64,000 nucleotides of DNA, from contig NZ_NXGB01000002.1 in assembly GCF_002850605.1 (NCBI RefSeq), positions 186,001-250,000 of the forward strand, written 5' to 3'. Positions 39,185-49,269 of the stretch are shown here, in pieces. The stretch is from Pasteurella oralis (lineage in GTDB: Bacteria; Pseudomonadota; Gammaproteobacteria; Enterobacterales; Pasteurellaceae). Within the stretch, counting starts at the first letter, position 1, and the number at the start of each line of letters is the position of its first letter. The notes beneath the pieces are model-generated. The model was not told where the DNA came from. It saw nothing but the letters and a program-made list of their open reading frames with translations, and did not search any database. The position numbers and the translations under genes are program-made.

Positions 39185-40042
39185 TTAATATAATAGGGAA
39201 TACAATAAACGGCGGTATTTCGTTGTAATAGGATCGTTTTGTCCAAGAGCAGATAAGATCGATAAAAATTGTTGCTTCACTTCACCATTCTCTGTATTGA
39301 GATCATGTTTTAGTAATCCAAATAGTAAAGATAACGCATCTTCATTACGATTGGCTTGATGGAGTTGTACTGCTAATTTTAAGGCAAGTGTAGCAGAGGG
39401 GGATTGTGCAAAATCAGCCTGTAATTGTTGAATTTCAGGTGTATCTGCTGCTTGAATTAATAAATTAATTTGAGCTTGCAGTCCTTGCCAGCGGTTATCA
39501 CGATCTTGTAATGGGATTTGGTTCAAAATTTCTTGAGCTGGTTCAACTTTTTTTATTGCGATATATGTTTCAGCATACAATAAAGCAATATCACTGTTTC
39601 GTTTATTCGAAATTTCCCATGCCTCTTTTAATAAAGGAAGCGCATCTTGATAATTTTCAGCCTCCAGTAATTCTAAAGCTTGCATAAATTTGAGTTCTTC
39701 TTCCTTAGGTAAGATCGCTGCCAGTCTTTGTTGTAAGGTTTGTTCATCTAGATTTCCTTGGAAGGCATCTAATGCTTGACCTGCTTTGAATAAATAAGTT
39801 GTTGGCAAGGCTTGAATACGAAATTGTGCAGCAATCATTTGTTCTTTTTCACAATTGACTTTTGCTAATACAAATTGACCTTGATATTGTTCTGCATAGC
39901 GTTGTAAAAGTGCGGTAAATTCTAACGAAGTTTGGTGATTAGGAGCATAAAACGTCATAACCAATGGTGATTGTTGTGAAAGCTGTAATGTTTCGGTTAA
40001 GTTTTGCTCTGTAACTTCGATTAGATATTGAGAATTGATCAT
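39185..40042 (-). CDS. cnoX: thioredoxin-like co-chaperone CnoX (YbbN), without redox cysteine
   Basis: A 285-residue protein with an N-terminal thioredoxin fold (1-110, with the cis-Pro segment ALPTTYLF) and a C-terminal TPR region (115-285), the YbbN/CnoX architecture. E. coli CnoX protects proteins from hypochlorous acid damage and passes them to DnaK and GroEL; its active site is SxxC. Here the equivalent is N35-H-Q-T38, so no catalytic cysteine is present, and a holdase or scaffolding role is more likely than redox work. AGGAAAA precedes the ATG. It sits upstream of trxB, as in H. influenzae. Confidence 0.9.
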   Translation of the reverse strand: MINSQYLIEVTEQNLTETLQLSQQSPLVMTFYAPNHQTSLEFTALLQRYAEQYQGQFVLAKVNCEKEQMIAAQFRIQALPTTYLFKAGQALDAFQGNLDEQTLQQRLAAILPKEEELKFMQALELLEAENYQDALPLLKEAWEISNKRNSDIALLYAETYIAIKKVEPAQEILNQIPLQDRDNRWQGLQAQINLLIQAADTPEIQQLQADFAQSPSATLALKLAVQLHQANRNEDALSLLFGLLKHDLNTENGEVKQQFLSILSALGQNDPITTKYRRLLYSLLY

Positions 40043-40139
40043 CTATTTTTCCTGAATTATCTATATGAGGTAACGCTATTCTAACAAAGGTATCACTGAT
40101 AGAGTAGCATGCGTTTTTACAAAATTTTTTGTTTTCATA

Positions 40140-40168
40140 TTATCAATGAAGGTTGTTCGTTGTATAAT
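40140..40168 (+). promoter_or_regulatory. promoter of the EptA-like/SpeE-like operon
   Basis: TTATCA (40140-40145), 17 bp, TATAAT (40163-40168). A start near 40175 would place the upstream in-frame ATGs (40109 and 40169) before or at the transcript end and so supports the ATG at 40202. Confidence 0.55.
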
Positions 40169-40201
40169 ATGTGTCCTTTTAGGTTTTTTAGCTGTATTAA
40201 C

Positions 40202-41818
40202 ATGTTTCAAAAGTTTATTTTTTATTTAAAAAAACGATTATTTTATATTTGGTTATTATTATTTTCTATTGCTTCAATCCTTATTTCACCAGAACCAAGC
40301 TTACATTATGCGGTATTAGGTGTCTTCATCTTTTATTACTTACTTTATGCGTACAATGAGAGATTATTTTCTTTTGTCGTGTTATTCATCACTATTACGC
40401 TATCATTGTATTATCCAGTATCTCAATATTATGGTTCCTTGAATTCTGGCATTGTTGCTGCTTTTTTGGAAACTAATGCCGGGGAATCTCTCGAGTTTAT
40501 GCAGAAAATAAGTTTTTCACAGATGTTGTTTCCTGTCTTTTATATGTTATCTGCAGTCATTTTAATAAGGTTAAAAAAGTATAACCTCCGCTCTCCATTT
40601 GATAGTAAAAAAAGAGTAATGTATATTCTATTAGTTGGTGTGTTTTGTTTTTCACTTCTATTTGTACCTACCAAATTTTATTTAGAAAAAGCCTCTGAAG
40701 AAGAGGATGATGTGAAATGGACATTATCTAATAGCCCAATTAATATTATTTCTTTTTATGTCAATATTTATGAAAGTATTCGAGATTACTATACTGAAAA
40801 GGCTGAATTAGAATCAGCGGCTTATGTTATGCCGCCTTGGCAAGTATTGATGGCATCTCCAGAATATCAGAATTATGTTTTAATTATTGGAGAAAGTGCT
40901 CGTCGGGACTATTTGTCAACCTATGGTTTCCAATTGCCAACAACACCATTTTTGGATCAAACAAAAGGTTATATTAATAGTGGTTATATTTCCGCAGCAC
41001 CAGCCACCTATCATTCATTATTAAAGTCACTTTATTTTAAGAAAGATAAAAAAATAGATTATAGCTATAACATTATTACGTTAGCAAAAGCAGCAGGTAT
41101 TGAAACAAACTGGCTATCTAATCAAGGCAGTATTGGTAAATATGACACGATTGCAAGTCGAATTGGCGCAAGTGCAAATTTCTTCTATTTTACTAAGAAA
41201 GGTGGATTCAATACGGCAGATGAAGATGATTTTAAATTGCTTGAAAAATTGAGTGAACGGTTAGAAGCAAATAACTCTCCATCTAAAGCAAGATTATTTG
41301 TTTTACATTTAATGGGCTCACACCAGGATTTTTGTCAACGTATTACTGAAGAAGAGAAAAAACTGGAATTTGTTAATAAAAAAATGTCGTGTTATGTAAA
41401 TAGCATTTTAAAAACAGACAAATTAATTAGTGATGCTATTGAATTATTAAAAAGTAGAAATGAAAGCTATTCATTGATTTACTTCTCAGATCATGGTCTA
41501 AATCATATTGAAAAAGAAAGTAAAGAAAATTTAAATTTAGATTATGATTCTAAATTTAAATCTAATTATGAAGTGCCATTTGTTAAAATTTCAAGTGATG
41601 ATTTAGCGAGAGAAGTCGTTAATACAAAGCGAAGTGCTTTTAATTTTATGTATGGTTTTAGCCAATGGTTAAATATCACAACACAAGAATTAAATAATAA
41701 TTATGATTTCTTTTCTGCTGAAGATGATAAAGAGATTAAAGTCTTTAATTTTGAAAAAAATATTAACTTTAGTGAGTTAGAAGATGATTTTATTAATGAA
41801 GTCAAGGAGACAAAATAG
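40202..41818 (+). CDS. EptA-like phosphoethanolamine transferase (sulfatase fold)
   Basis: An inner-membrane enzyme of 538 residues with about five N-terminal hydrophobic helices and a periplasmic alkaline-phosphatase/sulfatase-like domain. Visible active-site elements are IIGESARRDYLSTYG (E231), the putative nucleophile T269 (APATYHS), and the metal-site motif SDHG (D430, H431). Families of this kind move phosphoethanolamine from phosphatidylethanolamine onto lipid A, core or other glycans. The exact acceptor is unknown. The start was chosen from the promoter at 40140-40168; no strong ribosome site is visible. It is coupled to a spermidine-synthase-like gene by a one-base overlap, an uncommon partner. 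Confidence 0.85.
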   Translation: MFQKFIFYLKKRLFYIWLLLFSIASILISPEPSLHYAVLGVFIFYYLLYAYNERLFSFVVLFITITLSLYYPVSQYYGSLNSGIVAAFLETNAGESLEFMQKISFSQMLFPVFYMLSAVILIRLKKYNLRSPFDSKKRVMYILLVGVFCFSLLFVPTKFYLEKASEEEDDVKWTLSNSPINIISFYVNIYESIRDYYTEKAELESAAYVMPPWQVLMASPEYQNYVLIIGESARRDYLSTYGFQLPTTPFLDQTKGYINSGYISAAPATYHSLLKSLYFKKDKKIDYSYNIITLAKAAGIETNWLSNQGSIGKYDTIASRIGASANFFYFTKKGGFNTADEDDFKLLEKLSERLEANNSPSKARLFVLHLMGSHQDFCQRITEEEKKLEFVNKKMSCYVNSILKTDKLISDAIELLKSRNESYSLIYFSDHGLNHIEKESKENLNLDYDSKFKSNYEVPFVKISSDDLAREVVNTKRSAFNFMYGFSQWLNITTQELNNNYDFFSAEDDKEIKVFNFEKNINFSELEDDFINEVKETK

Positions 41819-43965
41819 TGGAAAATAGGAAGTTGAATATTATCAAAACAATCTTTTTTCTTTCAGGATTTGCTGCGTTAATTTATCAAATTGCTTGGCA
41901 GCGTTTATTGTTTACTGCATTCGGAGTTGATTTAGAGTCGATCACAATCATCATTGCTGTGTTTATGGCTGGTTTAGGTATGGGGGCATATTGTGGAGGA
42001 CGTATTGCAGATAAATATCCGCAGAAAATAGTGCTCATTTTTGCTCTAGTTGAATTAGGTATTGGGATATTTGGCTTTGCTAGTCCAACATTAATTGAAT
42101 TAATTAAAAATCTATTTTTATATTCAAATATTTCTACTATCGCATTTGCTAATTTCTTATTGCTGTTGTTTCCAACATTTTTAATGGGGAGTACACTGCC
42201 TTTATTAACTCAGCATTTAAATCGCTATATCGATAATATAGGAAATAATATTGGCTGGTTATATTTTGTGAATACATTAGGTGCTTCTACTGCCTGTATT
42301 ATGACAGGCTTTTTCTTATTTAATTATTTTGAATTAGAGCAGGTTATTTATATTGCGGGTATAGCTAATTGCTTTATTGCATTCGTTGTGTTTATTCTAT
42401 ATCACAATACATCTAATGAAGTGAATTTCGCGAACAATAAGAGCGATAAACAAGAGATATCAAAAAAATCTTATCATAATATTATTCGCAAAGCCGTAGT
42501 CTTATCTTTTGCAGGTGGTTTTTTAAGTTTAAGCTTAGAAGTTATTTGGATTAGGCTTTTTTCTTTCTATTCTTCTTCTATGCCACAAGCCTTTTCAATT
42601 ATTCTCGCATTATTTTTGTTAGGTATCGCTTTTGGTTCTCTTATTGGTAAAAAAGTGTGTCAGTCAGGTAGGGCAAGTATTGATTACATTGGTAGAATAC
42701 TCATGATAGCAGCATGTTTTGATTTTATTGCTATTGCCGCTATTATTTATGCTCCAACAGTGATTACTTTTATTTTTACTGTTATTGTTATGGCATTACT
42801 GCGTGGGATTATTTTTCCTATTGTTCATCATCTAGGATCTGAAAATAAAAAAACAGGTGCCGCAATTTCTAATGTTTATTTTGCCAATGTATTAGGTTGC
42901 ACTTTAGCGCCGATTTTTATTGGTTTTTATTTATTAGATTTCTTTAGTACTCAGCAAACCTATTTTATTGTGATTTTGCTCACTTTTGTAATTGCATATT
43001 TTTGTGTTAAACAAAGTGTGCTCAAAATATTTTCTTTGATTATTGCTTTCGCCGCAATTTTACTTACTTTTTTACCAGAGAAAATAGTTCATGCATTATC
43101 ACAAAAAGAAGATTTATTAATTGAAAATATTATTGAGAATAAACATGGATTTATACAAGTTTATGCTAATAAAGAAAACGAGCACTTGGTTTTTGGTAGT
43201 AATGTCTATGATGGTATGCTAAATATTGATATTGATCATAATAGTAATGGAATTCATCGTGCTTATTTATTATCGGCTATTGCGCCACAAGCGAAAAATG
43301 TGCTTGTTATTGGGTTAAGTACAGGTTCTTGGGTCAGTGTGCTAGCCGCAATGCCTCATTTAGAATCAATCACTGTTGTTGAGTTAAATCCAGCATATAC
43401 TGAGTTAGCTAATTCTTACATTGAAATGTCAAAAATTCTGAAAGATAAAAGAATAAATATCGTGACAGACGATGGACGCAGATGGTTAACGAAGAACAAA
43501 GACGCGAAATTTGACTTTATCTTAATGAATACAACATTTCATTGGCGAAGCTATGCAACAAATTTGTTAAGTCAAGATTTTCTAGAATTAACAAAAAGGC
43601 ATTTAAATGAAGATGGTTTTGTTTATTTCAATACGACTGGCTCGTCAGATACATTATTTACTACTCAGCAAGTTTACCCTTATACCTATAAGTACTCAAA
43701 TATGGCATTAGGTGCCTTAAAACCAATTACTAATTTAACGGAACAACAAGTTTCTAATGCACTGATGCAGCTTGTTTGGCAAGATGGTAAAAAGGTGTTT
43801 ATTACGCCTGGGCAAATTGAGTTAGGGACGAAAATTATTTTGAATGATCAAATAATTCCTTATGAAAATATTGATTTTTCATCAATTAAGAGACCATTAG
43901 AAGTGATCACAGATAGAAATATGATTACGGAATATAAGTATGGTATTTTATCTTTAACTCATTAA
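41818..43965 (+). CDS. membrane-fused spermidine synthase-like protein
   Basis: A 715-residue protein. About 12 hydrophobic segments (1-420) begin with FFLSGFAALIYQIAWQRLL, typical of membrane-fused polyamine-synthase-like proteins, and are followed by a cytoplasmic SAM-binding fold (about 440-640) with VLVIGLSTGSWVSVLA, VVELNPAY and VTDDGRRWL. That domain resembles aminopropyltransferases of the SpeE type. It starts with GTG at 41818, behind AAGGAGA, overlapping the EptA-like gene by one base (TAGTG). The substrate is unknown. Pairing with a phosphoethanolamine transferase suggests a cell-envelope modification pathway. Confidence 0.82.
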   Translation: MENRKLNIIKTIFFLSGFAALIYQIAWQRLLFTAFGVDLESITIIIAVFMAGLGMGAYCGGRIADKYPQKIVLIFALVELGIGIFGFASPTLIELIKNLFLYSNISTIAFANFLLLLFPTFLMGSTLPLLTQHLNRYIDNIGNNIGWLYFVNTLGASTACIMTGFFLFNYFELEQVIYIAGIANCFIAFVVFILYHNTSNEVNFANNKSDKQEISKKSYHNIIRKAVVLSFAGGFLSLSLEVIWIRLFSFYSSSMPQAFSIILALFLLGIAFGSLIGKKVCQSGRASIDYIGRILMIAACFDFIAIAAIIYAPTVITFIFTVIVMALLRGIIFPIVHHLGSENKKTGAAISNVYFANVLGCTLAPIFIGFYLLDFFSTQQTYFIVILLTFVIAYFCVKQSVLKIFSLIIAFAAILLTFLPEKIVHALSQKEDLLIENIIENKHGFIQVYANKENEHLVFGSNVYDGMLNIDIDHNSNGIHRAYLLSAIAPQAKNVLVIGLSTGSWVSVLAAMPHLESITVVELNPAYTELANSYIEMSKILKDKRINIVTDDGRRWLTKNKDAKFDFILMNTTFHWRSYATNLLSQDFLELTKRHLNEDGFVYFNTTGSSDTLFTTQQVYPYTYKYSNMALGALKPITNLTEQQVSNALMQLVWQDGKKVFITPGQIELGTKIILNDQIIPYENIDFSSIKRPLEVITDRNMITEYKYGILSLTH

Positions 43966-43985
43966 TTCTTTTAATGTGATTTTAT

Positions 43986-44019
43986 GAAAAATTGCACCTG
44001 TTTTCAGGTGCAATTTTTT
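43986..44019. terminator. bidirectional terminator
   Basis: AAAATTGCACCTG, loop TTTT, CAGGTGCAATTTTTT: a 13-bp stem between the SpeE-like gene and the convergent carbonic anhydrase gene. Confidence 0.88.
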
Positions 44020-44020
44020 A

Positions 44021-44707
44021 TCATGCTTCTTCATGCTCTTTTCGTAAGATCTCATCTTCATTCAGTTTTAATAAACGTGCAATTGCATTGCGATAGGAGA
44101 TTTCTAAAGTTTCTCGGCTCGTTGCCATAACACCTTGATCAATTAAAAATCCATCATTTACGTCATAAACCCAGCCATGTAAAGACAGTTTTTTACCATT
44201 TTTCCATGCAGATTTAATAATAGAAGAACGACCTAAGTTATAGACTTGTTCTGCAACATTAATACGTGTCAGCATATCGGCACGTTTTTCTGGCGAAAGG
44301 TTACCAAGTAGGTGACTGTGTTTATACCAAATATCACGGATATGCAGTAACCAGTTATTAATTAAACCCAAATCTTGGTCCGCCATTGCTGCTTTGATGC
44401 CACCACAATTCGTGTGTCCACAAATAATAATATGTTCAATATTTAATACATCCACTGCATATTGCACCACAGATAAACAATTCAAATCTGTGTGAATAAC
44501 TTGATTTGCAACATTACGATGAACAAATAATTCACCGGGCCCTAAATTCGTTAATTTTTCTGCAGGAACACGACTATCCGAGCAGCCAATCCAAAGATAA
44601 CTAGGCGTCTGATGATCTGCTAATTCTTTAAAATAAGAGGAATTTTCCTCTTTCATGCGTAGAGCCCAGCTATAGTTGTTGGCAAAAAGTTGTTCAATTT
44701 TTTTCAT
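44021..44707 (-). CDS. can: beta-carbonic anhydrase
   Basis: Interconverts CO2 and bicarbonate in the cytoplasm. The 228 residues carry the zinc ligands C42 and D44 (GCSDSR) and the H-x-x-C pair in CGHTNCGG. W39 and G41, which form the bicarbonate allosteric pocket in the H. influenzae enzyme, are present, so this is a type II allosteric form. An AGGAAA ribosome site supports the ATG. It is monocistronic. Confidence 0.96.
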   Translation of the reverse strand: MKKIEQLFANNYSWALRMKEENSSYFKELADHQTPSYLWIGCSDSRVPAEKLTNLGPGELFVHRNVANQVIHTDLNCLSVVQYAVDVLNIEHIIICGHTNCGGIKAAMADQDLGLINNWLLHIRDIWYKHSHLLGNLSPEKRADMLTRINVAEQVYNLGRSSIIKSAWKNGKKLSLHGWVYDVNDGFLIDQGVMATSRETLEISYRNAIARLLKLNEDEILRKEHEEA

Positions 44708-44846
44708 TAAAATGTTTCCTGTACAGCAAAAATAGGGCGTTAGTATAGCTTACAAATTGAAAAGAGGTAAATGTTCAAGATAAACAAATTGTTAATAAAA
44801 ATCTTGCCTTTTGTTCCAATCTCTTTAAAATTCACTCTCTTATTAA

Positions 44847-44870
44847 AATGAAATTAATTATCATTATTAA
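44847..44870 (+). promoter_or_regulatory. candidate Fur box upstream of the TonB-dependent receptor
   Basis: AATTAATTATCATTATTAA (44852-44870) resembles the Fur consensus GATAATGATAATCATTATC, best in the core ATTATCATTATT. It lies 15 bases before the receptor start, where Fur-Fe2+ would block expression. Confidence 0.6.
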
Positions 44871-44884
44871 TTAAGGGATAAAAA

Positions 44885-47110
44885 ATGGGAAAGAAATTAA
44901 GAAAAGGAAATCTGATCTTATTGATTCTATCAATTAATTACATCAAAGTGGCTTTGGCAAATGTAGACTCTTCCACAGAGCAATTATTACCCATCATTGT
45001 GGCATCTGATGAAGTAAATAAAACAGCTGGTCGATCAGTATTGAAGCAGAAAAATATTGATCAACAACAATCGGATAATGCAGCTGATTTAATTAATATT
45101 TTACCCGGTGTTAACATGGCTGGCGGATTTCGTCCAGGAGGGCAAACATTAAATATTAATGGAATGGGGGATGCCGAAGATGTGCGAGTTCAATTAGATG
45201 GTGCTACGAAAAGTTTTGAGAAATACCAACAAGGCTCTGTTTTTATTGAACCAGAATTATTAAGTAAAGTTACTGTCGATAAAGGAAACTATTCTCCGCG
45301 ATATGGTAATGGTGGATTTGCAGGTACAGTAAAATTTGAAACTAAAAATGCGACTGATTTTTTAAAGGAAGATCAGAAGATAGGTGGTTTATTTAAATAT
45401 GGAAATAATAGCAACAATAATCAGAAGACCTATAGTAGCGGATTATTTTTGCAAAATGAGCAAAGAAATTTTGATTTGTTGTTATTTGGTTCATTAAGAA
45501 ACGCAGGTAATTATACCAGACCAGACAGAAGTAAGATTCTTTTTTCTAAAAACAATCAAAAAAGTGTTTTGATAAAAGCAAATTGGGCAATTTCGCCTGC
45601 TCATTTATTCACTTTTTCTGGTGTTTATGGTTCTCATTCTGGTTGGGAACCTTGGGCAGCTAAAAGAGATATTTCTTCGAAACCAACTGTGGAGGAAATA
45701 AAAAAACATGGATTAGATATTGCGTGGAAAAGAAAGCTTGTTTATCGAGATCAAAAAGATGAAAGTTATACTGTTCAGTACCGCTATTTTCCTGAACATA
45801 ATTCATGGATTAATTTGGCATCTCAATTGAGCTATAGTAAGACAACACAAAATGACACCCGTCATAAGAAAGCGGCTTCTTCTTTTTTAGGAACACTAGG
45901 TAATAAAAGTTGGATTACGTATTCAGATTTAAACATAGATGTCAATAATACGAGTACTTTTACCACGAATAATATAGAACATGAGTTATTAATTGGCTTG
46001 CAATGGGTAAAAAGTAAAAGAGACACATTGATATATCATAAAGCTGGTGCAAAGAATCCTAAATATAATTATGGTTATTTTCAGCCTTCTTATATGCCTT
46101 CTGGTAGACAGTACACTCAAGCATTATATTTACAAGAGCAAATGAAATGGTGCGATATTCTATTTACCGCAGGGTTACGTTACGATCATATTAATAATAT
46201 TGGTCAAAAAAATCTTGCTCCTCTCTATAATGATAAGTCAGCTGGACATGATTATAGCCAGAAAAACTATAGTGGTTGGTCGTATTATTTAGGACTAAAT
46301 TACGATGTGACAACTTATTTAAGTTTATTTACTCATTTTAGTCGTACTTGGCGAGCGCCTGTAGTTGATGAACAATATGAAACACAATATGCGACAGCTG
46401 CGGTCACTGCAACTTCGTTAAACCTAGATAAAGAAACAATAAACCAAACAAGAGTAGGTGGCGTTTTTAGTGTTGAAGATGCACTTTTAAAAGGGGATTC
46501 ATTACAATTCCGAGCAACTTATTTTTATAACCGAGGTAAAAATGAGATTTTCAAAACGAGAGGTGTAAATTGTGCACAAAATGCGTTAGATATTGATAAT
46601 AGTGTTTGTCCTAAGATTATTGGCAATTACCGCAATTTACCTGGTTATACTATTCAAGGTGCGGAGTTAGAGGCATATTATCAATCAGACTATTTATTTG
46701 GTAGCTTGACTTATTCTTATGTAAAAGGAAGACGTGATACATCACCAAGAAATCCATGGGGTAAAACACAAACATGGATTGCTGAAATCCCTCCAAGAAA
46801 AGCGACTGCAATGTTAGGCTTTAATATACCTAATTATCACTTGACTGCAGGGTGGCGAGCTGAATTTGTTAGAAGACAAGATAGAGCGCCAATTTCTGGT
46901 GATCCTAAAGCAGTATACTGGTCATTACCGCCTTCAAAAGGATACAGTTTACATGGTGTGTTTGCTTCTTGGAGTCCTTCAAGACTTAAGGGGTTAAATT
47001 TTAAAATAACTGTTGATAATTTATTTAATCAAGCCTATTACCCATATTTAGGTGAACTTGCTTCTGGTCTAGGACGAAATGTCAAATTTAGTGTTACACA
47101 ACAATTTTAA
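44885..47110 (+). CDS. TonB-dependent outer-membrane receptor, probably for heme or a heme protein
   Basis: A 741-residue receptor. The signal peptide ends near residue 25 (KVALA) and is followed by a TonB box-like LPIIVAS. The plug domain (about 45-160) contains LINILPGVNMAGG and INGMGDAEDVRVQLDG. A 22-strand-type barrel runs to a terminal aromatic (VTQQF). The plug signature and the barrel segment SRTWRAPVVDEQYE resemble heme and hemoglobin/transferrin-type receptors. A Fur-like box upstream suggests iron-repressed expression. No CCAA repeat tract is present, so no slippage-based phase switching as in Hgp proteins. The substrate assignment is tentative. Confidence 0.85.
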   Translation: MGKKLRKGNLILLILSINYIKVALANVDSSTEQLLPIIVASDEVNKTAGRSVLKQKNIDQQQSDNAADLINILPGVNMAGGFRPGGQTLNINGMGDAEDVRVQLDGATKSFEKYQQGSVFIEPELLSKVTVDKGNYSPRYGNGGFAGTVKFETKNATDFLKEDQKIGGLFKYGNNSNNNQKTYSSGLFLQNEQRNFDLLLFGSLRNAGNYTRPDRSKILFSKNNQKSVLIKANWAISPAHLFTFSGVYGSHSGWEPWAAKRDISSKPTVEEIKKHGLDIAWKRKLVYRDQKDESYTVQYRYFPEHNSWINLASQLSYSKTTQNDTRHKKAASSFLGTLGNKSWITYSDLNIDVNNTSTFTTNNIEHELLIGLQWVKSKRDTLIYHKAGAKNPKYNYGYFQPSYMPSGRQYTQALYLQEQMKWCDILFTAGLRYDHINNIGQKNLAPLYNDKSAGHDYSQKNYSGWSYYLGLNYDVTTYLSLFTHFSRTWRAPVVDEQYETQYATAAVTATSLNLDKETINQTRVGGVFSVEDALLKGDSLQFRATYFYNRGKNEIFKTRGVNCAQNALDIDNSVCPKIIGNYRNLPGYTIQGAELEAYYQSDYLFGSLTYSYVKGRRDTSPRNPWGKTQTWIAEIPPRKATAMLGFNIPNYHLTAGWRAEFVRRQDRAPISGDPKAVYWSLPPSKGYSLHGVFASWSPSRLKGLNFKITVDNLFNQAYYPYLGELASGLGRNVKFSVTQQF

Positions 47111-47113
47111 TAG

Positions 47114-47147
47114 AAATCCCGATCTATTCTGATCGGGGTTTCTTTTT
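47114..47147 (+). terminator. terminator of the receptor gene
   Basis: AAATCCCGATC pairs with GATCGGGGTTT around a 6-base loop, with one mismatch, and is followed by a T run. Confidence 0.85.
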
Positions 47148-47154
47148 ATATAAC

Positions 47155-47964
47155 TCAAAGTGCGGTTGCTTTTTTCATTATTTTTACAAATTTGGCTAGC
47201 GCGATTAAACAGGTTGTTGGATCGTCAAGATATTGCTCAATAATTTTTACAATAGCAGAACCCGATATTGCGCCATCAACACCCATTGCTAGTGCCTCTT
47301 TAATTTGCTGTGGCTGGGCAATACCAAAACCTTGTAAGATAGGTGGGGCATTATGGCTTTTAAGGCTAGTGACAAGATGAGTCAAATTTGTTGAAGCTTG
47401 TTGATTTTCTGCACTAGTGACACCAGCACGAGAAACGAGATAGGTATAGCCTTGTGAAGATTGAGCAACTCGTTGGATTGTTTCTTGATCTGCATTTGGT
47501 GGGCAAATAAAAACTTGTTGGATACCATGTTTTTTCGCAAATGGCATAAATTCTTCACAAGCGAACAAGGGAAGATCGGCGATAAGTACTGCATCAATAC
47601 CTACATTGGCACAACGTTGATAAAAACCATCAATTGTTTGTGCATAAACTAAGTTAGCACATAACAATAAGCTCATCGGAATCTCAGGGTATTTCGAGCG
47701 TATTTGTGCTAAAAGCTGAAAACTTGCTTCTGTACTATAACCCGCTGTTAATGCACGGTTGTTAGCTGCTTGAATAACAGGACCATCTAATAATGGATCA
47801 GAAAAAGGAAGTCCTAATTCTAATGCATCTGCGCCGTTTTCTACTAATGTGCAAATAATTTCAAAAGAACGTTCTAAGCTTGGGTCACATAAGGTGACGA
47901 AAGGAACGAAAGCGCCTTGGTTTTGCGTTTTTAGTTGATGAAATAGCTTATTGAAACGACTCAT
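47155..47964 (-). CDS. trpA: tryptophan synthase alpha chain
   Basis: Cleaves indole-3-glycerol phosphate to indole and glyceraldehyde 3-phosphate. The 269 residues form a TIM barrel with [15 protein letters not shown] (E and D catalytic positions) and the phosphate-binding [10 protein letters not shown] and GAISGSAIV segments. The start overlaps the trpB stop by 4 bases (ATGA), giving coupled synthesis of the two subunits. An uptake core overlaps its 3' end (47158-47166). Confidence 0.97.
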   Translation of the reverse strand: MSRFNKLFHQLKTQNQGAFVPFVTLCDPSLERSFEIICTLVENGADALELGLPFSDPLLDGPVIQAANNRALTAGYSTEASFQLLAQIRSKYPEIPMSLLLCANLVYAQTIDGFYQRCANVGIDAVLIADLPLFACEEFMPFAKKHGIQQVFICPPNADQETIQRVAQSSQGYTYLVSRAGVTSAENQQASTNLTHLVTSLKSHNAPPILQGFGIAQPQQIKEALAMGVDGAISGSAIVKIIEQYLDDPTTCLIALAKFVKIMKKATAL

Positions 47965-49160
47965 ACGAAAACTCCTTTTTCAGCTAAAATTTTGTCTACA
48001 GTAAAAATATCTTTATCACCACGCCCTGATAGATTAACAACTAGCAATTGTGGTTTGTTAGGATATTGTTGGATAAGTTTTAATGCGTAAGCAAGTGCAT
48101 GTGCGCTTTCTAAGGCAGGGATAATACCTTCATAGCGAGCTAAAGCTTGAAAAGCAAATAACGCTTCATCATCGGTAATTGATTCATACTCAGCACGACC
48201 TATTGCATGTAAATGGGCATGTTGGGGACCAACAGAAGGAAAATCTAATCCTGCTGAAATAGAATAGGATTCTTCAATTTGCCCATCTGCTGTTTGCATG
48301 AGAGGTGCCTTCATTCCAAAATAAATTCCCGTCGTGCCATGGCGTAATGGTGCTCCATGCTTACCTGTATGAATACCTTTACCAGCAGGCTCAATTCCAA
48401 TTAAACGGACATTTTTTTCGGTAATAAAATCCGCAAACATCCCAATTGCGTTAGAACCACCGCCAACAGCAGCAATGACGGCATCAGGTAGACGTCCTTC
48501 TCGTGCTAAAATTTGTTGTTTCGTTTCTTCACCAATTATTTTTTGGAATTCACGTACAATAGTTGGAAATGGATGTGGTCCTGCCGCAGTACCAAGTAAA
48601 TAGTGAGTGTTACTATAATTTTCAGCCCAATCGCGCATTGCTTCACAACAAGCATCTTTCAATGAAGCAGAGCCTTTAGTTACTGCAGTTACTGTCGCGC
48701 CCATTAAGCGCATGCGAAAAACATTTGGTGATTGACGTTCTACATCTTTCGCACCCATGTAGATTTGACAGGGGATATTTAGCATCGCACAAGCCAGAGC
48801 CGTTGCCACACCATGTTGCCCAGCACCCGTTTCAGCAATAATGCGTGTTTTACCCATCCGCTTAGCTAGCAAGATTTGCCCTAATACTTGATTAGTTTTA
48901 TGTGCTCCACCATGTAATAAATCTTCGCGTTTTAAATACAATTTAGTTTTACTGTCTTTTGTCAAATTGCGACATAAAGTGAGTGCAGTAGGACGCCCTG
49001 CATAATTTTTTAGTAAATCATGAAATTCTTGTTGAAAAACGGGATCTTGTTGTGCTTCAACAAAAGCTTGTTCTAGCGATTTAAGTACTGGAACTAAAAT
49101 TTCGGGAACATACATTCCACCAAATTCACCAAAATAGGGGTTAAGTAACGTTTCAGACAT
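47961..49160 (-). CDS. trpB: tryptophan synthase beta chain
   Basis: The PLP enzyme that condenses indole with serine. Three ATGs stand in a row (49166, 49163, 49160). AAAGGA immediately precedes the first, so only the third has normal spacing; this gives 399 residues beginning [15 protein letters not shown], as in the family. Conserved parts: the PLP lysine in [14 protein letters not shown], the catalytic ETGAGQHG and the phosphate loop VGGGSNAIG. It heads the trpBA unit controlled by the operator at 49238. Confidence 0.97.
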   Translation of the reverse strand: MSETLLNPYFGEFGGMYVPEILVPVLKSLEQAFVEAQQDPVFQQEFHDLLKNYAGRPTALTLCRNLTKDSKTKLYLKREDLLHGGAHKTNQVLGQILLAKRMGKTRIIAETGAGQHGVATALACAMLNIPCQIYMGAKDVERQSPNVFRMRLMGATVTAVTKGSASLKDACCEAMRDWAENYSNTHYLLGTAAGPHPFPTIVREFQKIIGEETKQQILAREGRLPDAVIAAVGGGSNAIGMFADFITEKNVRLIGIEPAGKGIHTGKHGAPLRHGTTGIYFGMKAPLMQTADGQIEESYSISAGLDFPSVGPQHAHLHAIGRAEYESITDDEALFAFQALARYEGIIPALESAHALAYALKLIQQYPNKPQLLVVNLSGRGDKDIFTVDKILAEKGVFV

Positions 49161-49237
49161 CATCATTCCTTTAAAATCAGAGAATATTTATTCATTTTTT
49201 ATATGTGATATTTGCTTAGTTTATTAATTTAATATGA

Positions 49238-49269
49238 ACTATTAAACTAGTATATTACTTAAAAAGCAA
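49238..49269 (-). promoter_or_regulatory. trpBA promoter with overlapping TrpR-type operator
   Basis: Minus-strand -35 TTGCTT (49269-49264), 17 bp, -10 TTTAAT (49246-49241). The -10 lies inside ACTAGTTTAATAGT (49251-49238), which matches the E. coli trp operator core ACTAGTTAACTAGT at 12 of 14 bases. The rest of the gap to ydfG (49270-49611) shows nothing I can identify. Confidence 0.85.
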
